From NCBI GenBank assembly GCA_046154185.1, contig JBJXGE010000092.1, positions 1 through 48,783 of the forward strand: a DNA stretch of 48,783 bases. The letters run 5' to 3'. Numbering within the stretch: the first letter of the stretch is position 1; each line of letters starts with the position of its first letter. The translations under genes and the position numbers were made by a program. Below the pieces are notes generated by a model. That model saw only the letters and a program-made list of their open reading frames with translations, did not search any database and was not told the origin of the DNA. This DNA comes from JBJXGE01 sp046154185 (GTDB lineage Bacteria > Planctomycetota > UBA8108 > UBA1146 > JAJFFE01). Positions 43,396 through 48,783 of this stretch are shown here, in pieces.

Positions 43396-44816
43396 GAGTT
43401 CACCACGCGCAGTCGGCCGGCGGAGTAGATCAAGAACCCGAGCGCAACCACGAACCATCCCGCCAGGACCAAGACTCCTGTTAGTGCCACGTTCCAGACG
43501 CGTCCGACTGGGAACGGCTCGAGCCGGAACTCCTCCAGCGTTTCCCACAACGCGCGACCCGCCACGTATCTCGAGTCGCCGGGCTTGGCATTGTTCATCA
43601 AGTCTTCGTTGAGAACGCGCACGAACTCGAAACGGTGTTTCTCGGCGGCGGTGGCAAAGTGCCGGTGATGCGCGAAGTCGGTGCCGGCGAAGGCCATTGA
43701 TGCGGAACGTACTGCGAGGAGTGGCGCCAGTATCCCCGCCTTCGTCACCGCGCGATCCTGCTCCTCGAGGCGATCCCAGAGCTTGTTGAAGTGATGCTCG
43801 TACACCTGGCTCGAGAAGCGCTCGCTCTCGAGCATTGCTAGTCCTTGGAAGTTGAACGGCAACTCTTCGACTCGGGAACGCTTGTGCTCCGCGAGCGTCT
43901 TGCGCATGAACTCTTTCATGTGCACGTCGCGCGCGTTGTGACCGTCGAGGCCTTGTGTCAGGTCCTGCTGAACGGCGGCCTCGAACTCGGCCAGTTTGGG
44001 CGTGGGGATTTGGGAGTGCACCAAGTCGTGCGCCAGGCGCGGAGCTAGGATGCAGTTGAAAGCCCACACGCAGAGCAGAATGGACAGTGCCGCGCGGGCG
44101 CTTTTCGATACGGCCGACACCGCCACCGACAGCACGACGAATAGGCCGATGTAGCCCACGTAGAGAGCCGCGAGCCACGCCGCTCGCTCGCGCACGTCGC
44201 CAGCAGCATCGGCTGGGCTCGACCCGACGATCCACGCGAGGAGCAAGGCCGCCGGCGACAGCAACAGCAACATGCAGGCGAACAGCCCCAACGCCTTGCC
44301 AAACACCAGCGATCGCGGATCGACCCCGAGGCTCAGAAGCTGCCGCAGCGTTCCGCTCTCGCGTTCGCCGGCGAGCGCGCCAAAGCACAACAGCACGATG
44401 ATCAGGGGGACAAGCACCTGCAGCGCGAGCGCTGACGAAAGTTCGCCGAAGCGTCGCATGGCCGTCGCATCTTGGGCAGGCAAGAAGGCTGTCTGGTTTT
44501 GGCGGTGCGCTTCCAGAAACACCGCTGTGCCGACGAAGGGCTCGATGCCGCGGTCGAATGCCGACAAGGGCGCCGTCGGCTTGAAGACATTGACCCCGTA
44601 GTGGCCGGCCGAGTGCGAATTCTTCTCGCCTTGTTCCAGCCAGTTCTCGCGCTCGAGCCCGGTCGCCGCCGCACGCTCGGCGCGCGCGCGTTCGGTTTGG
44701 GCGCGCGCCAACAATCCCGACACGCCGATCAAGACCAGCACGAGCAACGCCGCGAGCCGGAAGCGCCCGTCGCGCCAAACGTCGACGAGCTCCTTCTTCG
44801 CTACCTGCAAGATCAT
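43392..44816 (-). CDS. ABC-2 type transporter permease (DUF3526-like)
   Basis: 474 residues from ATG 44816. First membrane helix at about 19-37 (RLAALLVLVLIGVSGLLAR), a large external region with AFDRGIEPFVGTAVFLEAHRQNQ, then LQVLVPLIIVLLCFGALAGERESGTLRQLLSLGVDPRSLVFGK, which contains the ABC-2 motif GERESGTLRQLL. Further helices lie at about 180-290, followed by a polar segment and one last helix (VALTGVLVLAGWFVVALGFLIYSAG). It resembles the second permease in build, so the transporter is probably a heterodimer. Its ATG overlaps the ATPase stop and its own stop overlaps the next ATG, so the three genes are coupled in translation. The substrate is unknown. Confidence 0.85.
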   Translation of the reverse strand: MILQVAKKELVDVWRDGRFRLAALLVLVLIGVSGLLARAQTERARAERAAATGLERENWLEQGEKNSHSAGHYGVNVFKPTAPLSAFDRGIEPFVGTAVFLEAHRQNQTAFLPAQDATAMRRFGELSSALALQVLVPLIIVLLCFGALAGERESGTLRQLLSLGVDPRSLVFGKALGLFACMLLLLSPAALLLAWIVGSSPADAAGDVRERAAWLAALYVGYIGLFVVLSVAVSAVSKSARAALSILLCVWAFNCILAPRLAHDLVHSQIPTPKLAEFEAAVQQDLTQGLDGHNARDVHMKEFMRKTLAEHKRSRVEELPFNFQGLAMLESERFSSQVYEHHFNKLWDRLEEQDRAVTKAGILAPLLAVRSASMAFAGTDFAHHRHFATAAEKHRFEFVRVLNEDLMNNAKPGDSRYVAGRALWETLEEFRLEPFPVGRVWNVALTGVLVLAGWFVVALGFLIYSAGRLRVVNS

Positions 44817-45514
44817 GCCGACAAGCGCTCCAAGTACAGCCGTTCCAGGTCCTGGTCCTTGATCTGGTCCCGCGAGTACTGCGCGATCAACTTGCCGCCG
44901 ACCAGTATGCCGATGCGTGACGCATCCTCGCGGGCGCGGAACAGGTCGTGGGTCGCCATCAAGATCGCGACGCCACTCGCTGCGAGCTTGCGCAACATGC
45001 GCGAGAACTCGTGGCTCGCTGCGGGATCGAGGCCCGACGTGGGCTCATCGAGGAGCAGCGCCTTGGCACCCGTCGCCAACGCGAGCGCGATGCCGACCTT
45101 TTGGCGCATGCCCTTCGAGTAGGTTCCCACTCGTCGCCGGGCTGCCTCACGCGGGAGGCCCGCTTGCTCGAGTAGTTCGGCCAATTCTTGTTGGGTGTGC
45201 TTGCGTCCTCCGAGCAGGCTGAAGTAGTTGAGGTTCTCGAGGCCCGTGAAGCGCGGGTACAACGACACCATTTCCGGAATATAGGCGAGCTTACGCCGCG
45301 CCGTAACCGGCTCGGCGGCCACGCTCGTGCCGCACACGCTTGCGTCGCCGCCGTCGGGGGTCAGGAACCCGAGAAACAGGTTGATGGTCGTGGTCTTGCC
45401 GGCCCCATTGGGTCCCAGCAGGGCGAAGATCTCGCCCGGCTCGACCCGCAGATTCAGGGACGAGAGCGCGACCCGGTCTTGGAAGCGTTTGGTGAGTTTG
45501 GCTGCTTCTAACAT
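44813..45514 (-). CDS. ABC transporter ATP-binding protein
   Basis: 233-residue ATPase, first gene of the ABC operon. Walker A GPNGAGKT at about 34-41, Q-loop region YIPEMVSLYPRFTGLENL, signature YSKGMRQKVGIALALA (SKGM in place of SGGQ, as usual in ABC-2 exporters), Walker B ALLLDEPTSGLDPAA and H-loop MATHDL are all present. The length matches a single nucleotide-binding domain with no extra C-terminal part. It drives the two permeases encoded immediately downstream. ATG 45514 is preceded by an upstream region that shows no clear promoter. Confidence 0.95.
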   Translation of the reverse strand: MLEAAKLTKRFQDRVALSSLNLRVEPGEIFALLGPNGAGKTTTINLFLGFLTPDGGDASVCGTSVAAEPVTARRKLAYIPEMVSLYPRFTGLENLNYFSLLGGRKHTQQELAELLEQAGLPREAARRRVGTYSKGMRQKVGIALALATGAKALLLDEPTSGLDPAASHEFSRMLRKLAASGVAILMATHDLFRAREDASRIGILVGGKLIAQYSRDQIKDQDLERLYLERLSA

Positions 45515-45869
45515 GGGGCGGGAGTATAGCGGGCGACCCCTGGCCTGTCGCGCGAGAAAGCGCGCCGTTCAAACGCCACGAGGGGCGTAGCCGGAGCCTT
45601 CCTTGCGGACTATCGAAACTGCGCGAGGAGTTTGGTCGAAGGTCTCGCGGTGGCCGCAGGCAAGCGGGGTCGCGCCCCGCGACAGGGTCTCGAAGGTCGG
45701 TGAGACAATCTGCAGGTGGCACAAGAATCGTCAAGAACTGATTCGGCTAGTCGCTAGAATCGGGCAACTCGGCCGCCATCCTCTAGCGCCGAGCTTTTGA
45801 TCACGTCCATGTCACGCGACGCCCGCACGCCCAGTGGAAGGCAATCTCGATTTCTATTGAGGAGAACTC
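45515..45869. other. 355-bp divergent intergenic region
   Basis: No gene seen. Two small GC hairpins can be drawn (CGCGC-GAGAAA-GCGCG near 45560-45576 and GCGGGG-TCGCG-CCCCGC at 45664-45680). It lies between the ABC operon and the small ORF at 45870 and should hold the promoters of both. Confidence 0.4.
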
Positions 45870-46043
45870 ATGACACTTGTTCGCTTGGCTTCACTGATTG
45901 GCGTTGCGTTGCTGGTCATGATCGTGAACGTCGCTCTGAGCTTCGTATACATGGTCGTGTTGAAGATGGATGCGCCTGTCCTCCACTTCGGGGCCACGGT
46001 TTTCTCCTCACGACATCTGTGGATCTGTGGCTGTAGCTCATAG
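45870..46043 (+). CDS. small membrane protein, 57 aa
   Basis: A short ORF, MTLVRLASLIGVALLVMIVN..., with one strong membrane helix (LASLIGVALLVMIVNVALSFVYMVV), then a polar C-terminus KMDAPVLHFGATVFSSRHLWICGCSS. TGAGGAG is 6 nt before ATG 45870, a good ribosome-binding site. I do not know the family. The C-terminal part may be out of frame relative to a longer ancestral protein, because the helix ends a common VALSF/YMVV pattern and the tail is short and Cys-containing. It sits alone between the ABC operon and the convergent outer-membrane barrel gene. Confidence 0.6.
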   Translation: MTLVRLASLIGVALLVMIVNVALSFVYMVVLKMDAPVLHFGATVFSSRHLWICGCSS

Positions 46044-46066
46044 CGATTCCACTGAGGCGTGCTGGC

Positions 46067-46948
46067 TCAGAACAGAATTCTGAACCCGAGCGTGATCACA
46101 AGGTCGGATTCTGGGCGTTGGTCGACGTCTTGCACGATCGGGAAGCCGATACTCGCTTCCAGCGCGAAGGTGCGTGCCTCGTAAAGGATGCCGGGGCCCA
46201 GGAGGATCTCGTCGTCGCCGTTGGTCTCGTAGAGGCCGTTGAATTCGAGGGTGAGATAGGTGGCCGCCGTCGTGTCCGCCGCGTACTCGGCGGGGTCGAG
46301 CCGGAAGAGGAATGAGGTATCGTATCGGAGCGCGTCGTCGGGCCCATCACCCGCGACGGTGTTGAAATCGTCTCCGCCGGTGTTGATCTTGTAGGAGAGG
46401 GCCTGATTGAACCCGTGCCGACCCAAGATTGAAGTGAATACGACGCCGCCAAAAGGATCCCACGAGTGGCTGCCCAGGTCGCCTGTACCTGTAGGTGTCT
46501 CGACGCCCGCGAAGAATGCCAAGCGGACGGAATCGACCGGGTTGAGGTCCCACTGAAAGGGCCGCCACTTGAGCGACAGCGATGCATCCCCAGCCCCGAA
46601 CTCCGTGTCCGTCCCCGCGGAACCCGCCGGATCCTCGAAGCTCAGCGTGAGCGGCAGCGTGAGGGTCGTTGAGAGATCGCGAGTGATGCCGTAAGTCAGC
46701 GCGGTCGTCGCGATGATCTTGTCAATGTCTCGGTCCTCCGGCGATGGATCGTCGCCGAGTTTGATGTACTGCACGCGCTCGCGCAGGTACCACTTGCCCA
46801 CGCTCGGCTGGGTCGCGGCGGGCGTGTTGGTCGCCTCCTGCCCGAAGGCAAGACCGGCGGGCGCAAGCAGGGCCATCCCAACTGCCAGGAGTGTTGTGAC
46901 CTTGGCGGTCTGTCGAGAGGGAAAGAGAGGGGAGCAGTCGGGGCTCAT
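46067..46948 (-). CDS. predicted outer-membrane beta-barrel (transporter-like) protein
   Basis: 293 residues. The signal peptide (TTLLAVGMALLAPAGLAFGQ) is followed by alternating amphipathic beta-strands: IIATTALTYGITRDLSTTLTLPLTLS, GDASLSLKWRPF, VDSVRLAFFAGVETPTGTG, ALSYKINTGGDDF, LTLEFNGLYET, FALEASIGFPIVQDV, and a C-terminal LVITLGFRILF ending in Phe. The pattern is that of the phenol/MetA-pathway transporter family and related uptake barrels, which are not confined to aromatic compounds. ATG 46948 overlaps the stop of the heavy-metal-associated lipoprotein gene (ATGA), so a shared role in metal or small-molecule passage across the envelope is inferred. Confidence 0.8.
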   Translation of the reverse strand: MSPDCSPLFPSRQTAKVTTLLAVGMALLAPAGLAFGQEATNTPAATQPSVGKWYLRERVQYIKLGDDPSPEDRDIDKIIATTALTYGITRDLSTTLTLPLTLSFEDPAGSAGTDTEFGAGDASLSLKWRPFQWDLNPVDSVRLAFFAGVETPTGTGDLGSHSWDPFGGVVFTSILGRHGFNQALSYKINTGGDDFNTVAGDGPDDALRYDTSFLFRLDPAEYAADTTAATYLTLEFNGLYETNGDDEILLGPGILYEARTFALEASIGFPIVQDVDQRPESDLVITLGFRILF

Positions 46949-47295
46949 GGTACGCGCAGCTCCGCGAGCGTGAAGCCGCTCTTGTTGATCGCGTCGGACA
47001 GTTGCTGCTTCGTCACCCTCGCCCCGGGCAGGAATCGGACCTTCGCCTCGCCCGTGCCCATGTCCACGTTCACACCCGAGACACCGGGGACGTCAAGCAA
47101 CTGTTTGTCCACGTTGTTCGCGCAAAGTGGGCAGCTCATGCCGTACACGATCAGGGTCGCGGTGGGGCTGTCCACGACCGCCGCCGGCTCATCGATCCCA
47201 GGCTGGTTGCCAGCGGTTGGTCCCCCCGCGCATCCCGTAAGCCACAGCCCCGCCAGGCCAAGCCCAAGCCCGATCATGGTCCGCAAGTACGTCAT
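46945..47295 (-). CDS. lipoprotein with heavy-metal-associated (HMA) domain
   Basis: 116 residues. The N-terminus MTYLRTMIGLGLGLAGLWLTGC ends in a lipobox with the acylated Cys at 22, followed by a flexible Gly/Pro linker. The rest is an HMA domain: VYGMSCPLCANNVDKQLLDVPGVSGVNVDMGTGEAKVRFLPGARVTKQQLSDAINKSGF, with the metal-binding C55-x2-C58 and the usual beta-alpha-beta pattern. HMA domains bind soft metals such as Cu(I), Hg or Zn. AAAGGAG lies about 9 nt before ATG 47295; an in-frame ATG at 47379 would give 28 extra residues and no lipobox at the terminus. It is coupled to the barrel protein, so it probably scavenges or hands off a metal in the envelope. Confidence 0.85.
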   Translation of the reverse strand: MTYLRTMIGLGLGLAGLWLTGCAGGPTAGNQPGIDEPAAVVDSPTATLIVYGMSCPLCANNVDKQLLDVPGVSGVNVDMGTGEAKVRFLPGARVTKQQLSDAINKSGFTLAELRVP

Positions 47296-48138
47296 GTGTG
47301 TGACTCCTTTCAGTTCGTCGTCAGGCATCGTACGCGTGTGTCCTTCGTGGGCAAGATCGCGCTGTGAATTCGAACGCACGCGGACCGAGCATCATCAGCA
47401 GCGGTCGTTCTTAACGAGCAAGCCTCAGCTCTTCAATACTGTCCTCGACAATTAGTTTGATCACGCTGCTTGTCGTCCGCGCAATGTACCGCGGTTGACC
47501 GAGAGTTTGCTCGCCATCGAGAGGTTCGCTGAAGGAGAAGCCTCGCATGGTCCACACCATGAGAAGACTGCTGGCATGGTTCGTTCCGATCGACCGCGCG
47601 CTCTACTTCGAATGGCGGGCGCGAACTCAATAGCGCATGGACTCGGACCGGCCGGCCGCCGACTACACTCAGCCCACGAGGTGGAATTGCCGCTGCGCCG
47701 CAGATAGACTCGCAATCGACGATGAGCGGCTTTGATGTCCGGAGAGTTCATTGAGTCGTTGTCGCGATCGTCGGCGAGGCGGCAGCAAGTTTCAACGATG
47801 CTCCTTGCTACCTGCAGCCGTTCGTATCTTTGCGCGGCGTGCCGATCATGCGCTATCAGGGGAAGCGATCCCCCAGGTCGAGACCGAGCTGCGTTGGCAA
47901 TGCTGGCGGCGCTTCAGCATTTTGGGCTTGCTGCGTACGAAAGCGACGGAGTCGTTGGCGGCGCGGGCCGTCGACCCGCGGGCCAGCCGACTGAGAGATC
48001 GTGAATGTCATGTTCGATCGTGATCGCAGCACGGTCGTTGGACGCGAGGCGCGCCATGCATCGATTGGCCACTTCGCTTCTGACTGTGCCTAGGACGCCG
48101 CGGCGCGGAGGCAAAAGAGTTATGGCGACGGGCAGATC
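47296..48138. other. 843-bp region with no firm gene
   Basis: Several overlapping short frames run here but none has a recognisable protein or a good start except a 28-codon frame at 47547. The region could be remnants of a decayed gene, given that the gene after it (48139) is truncated. Confidence 0.4.
47547..47633 (+). CDS. possible 28-aa small peptide
   Basis: ATG 47547 opens MVHTMRRLLAWFVPIDRALY..., 28 residues ending at TAG. GAAGGAGAA lies about 8 nt upstream. The peptide is amphipathic with Trp and Arg. There is no homologue I know of and the frame is short, so it may be chance. Confidence 0.25.
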   Translation: MVHTMRRLLAWFVPIDRALYFEWRARTQ

Positions 48139-48696
48139 TTGGCGCAGTACGACTTGAGCGAAACCGGCGGACCGTATTCGAAATACGCGCGCAGCTCGCG
48201 TTGGTGGAGCTGCGGAGCGGCCCTGACGCTGGTGGTCATGATAGCCATTCCGTATGCGAGTGGTTTGACCAACGGCTTTGTATGGATCGACGACGACGAG
48301 ATCGTGCAGGGACGCTTACTCGCCAAAAGCTGGGCGGATGTGCCCGCGCTGTTCGTCGAAGACCGAAATTTCAGCGGTTACCATCGCCCGATTTACAATT
48401 TGATCCACTCCCTCGATTTTGCAATCTGGAAACTTGACCCCTGGGGTTATCACTTTTCGTCATTGGTGCTACACCTCGTCAACGCGATTCTGGTGTTCAT
48501 GCTGCTGCGACAGTGCAACAGTACCTACGCGGTCGCGTTCGCCAGCGCATTGTTGTGGGCGCTTCACCCGATAAACACCGCCGCCGTGGGACTGATCCAC
48601 GCGAAGGCGGATTTGTTTGTCACGACGTCGCTGTTAGCCGCGAGCATGTGCGCGGTCCGGAACCTGTCAACGAAAGTGAGACACCTCGTTGGTTAA
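48139..48696 (+). CDS. truncated TMTC-like membrane protein
   Basis: 185 residues, N-terminal part only. It shows the same diagnostic segments as the gene at 9660: FVWIDDDEIVQGRLLAKSWADVPALFVED, YHRPIYNLIHSLDFAIWKLDPWGYHFSSLVLHLVNAILVFMLL, and LLWALHPINTAAVGLIHAKADLF, with membrane helices between. It then stops at TAA 48694-48696 after ...AVRNLSTKVRHLVG, where full members carry several more membrane helices and TPRs. No other frame in the remaining 87 bp continues the family. The gene is therefore broken by a mutation, or an insertion or assembly junction lies near 48650-48690. The start is TTG 48139 or further upstream; no canonical ATG is well placed. Confidence 0.7.
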   Translation: MAQYDLSETGGPYSKYARSSRWWSCGAALTLVVMIAIPYASGLTNGFVWIDDDEIVQGRLLAKSWADVPALFVEDRNFSGYHRPIYNLIHSLDFAIWKLDPWGYHFSSLVLHLVNAILVFMLLRQCNSTYAVAFASALLWALHPINTAAVGLIHAKADLFVTTSLLAASMCAVRNLSTKVRHLVG

Positions 48697-48783
48697 TTTA
48701 GTGTACAGCGACGACGGTCGCCGCACGCGCGTTGGGTGCTCCCTTCTCGTTCTTAAGGGGCCAAGAATTTGAATCCTCGTAAT

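Noticed and set aside
43396..44778. Upstream extension of the second permease frame to 44778
   Set aside because: The added 461 residues are Arg-rich and lie antiphase inside the first permease gene; the ATG at 43395 overlaps its stop and gives a normal permease.
47732..48023. Two overlapping 90-codon plus-strand frames
   Set aside because: Neither has a good ribosome-binding site or recognisable motif, and they overlap each other in different frames.

Overview
The window is GC-rich bacterial chromosome, most likely from a planctomycete (Planctomycetota), judged from gene content only. The pointers are protein kinases fused to formylglycine-generating-enzyme (FGE/SUMF1)-like domains, an ECF sigma factor of the planctomycete/acidobacterial type translationally coupled to a protein kinase, three secreted proteins with paired dockerin-like EF-hand repeats, and a DUF1579 protein. 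No rRNA, tRNA, CRISPR array or insertion sequence was recognised.

Layout. 0.2-8.8 kb is a signalling island. A GAF/PP2C phosphatase lies on the minus strand, divergent from a plus-strand run: a DUF4388-TPR-membrane-PEGA-PQQ propeller protein, a TPR-roadblock protein, a short roadblock protein, an MglA-like Ras GTPase with a C-terminal membrane anchor, and a third roadblock protein whose conserved N-terminus has no ATG/GTG/TTG start. 8.8-16 kb holds a zinc-ribbon membrane protein, a TMTC-like membrane TPR protein whose last codons lie inside a 177-bp palindrome, a CNNM/CorC transporter and a secreted HEAT-repeat protein. 16.8-19.1 kb is an ECF sigma/anti-sigma pair, a secreted protein and isopentenyl-diphosphate isomerase (idi). 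19.2-26.5 kb has a DUF1579 protein, a divergent sigma-like factor and two tandem kinase/FGE-like fusions overlapping by ATGA.

26.9-38.1 kb is a secreted-protein region: a 2223-residue RHS/YD-repeat protein with an unrecognised C-terminal tip, two more dockerin-like proteins, a 202-bp nested palindrome, a 12-bp x 4 repeat, and an unrecognised Ala-rich, Cys-stapled, hydrophobic secreted protein. 38.4-41.9 kb is an ECF sigma factor coupled to a Ser/Thr kinase-TPR gene broken by one frameshift. 42-45.5 kb is a three-gene ABC export operon with ATGA overlaps. The end holds a small membrane ORF, a heavy-metal-associated lipoprotein coupled to a predicted outer-membrane barrel, and a truncated second TMTC-like gene.

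The recurring theme is envelope and surface signalling: kinases, one phosphatase, three sigma factors, a small-GTPase/roadblock module and secreted repeat proteins. The strongest candidates for undescribed biology are the tail-anchored GTPase/roadblock module (including its apparent ATC start), the RHS protein with its unknown tip, and the twin-CxxxC secreted protein at 36911-38140. All assignments come from reading motifs by eye; no database search was run.
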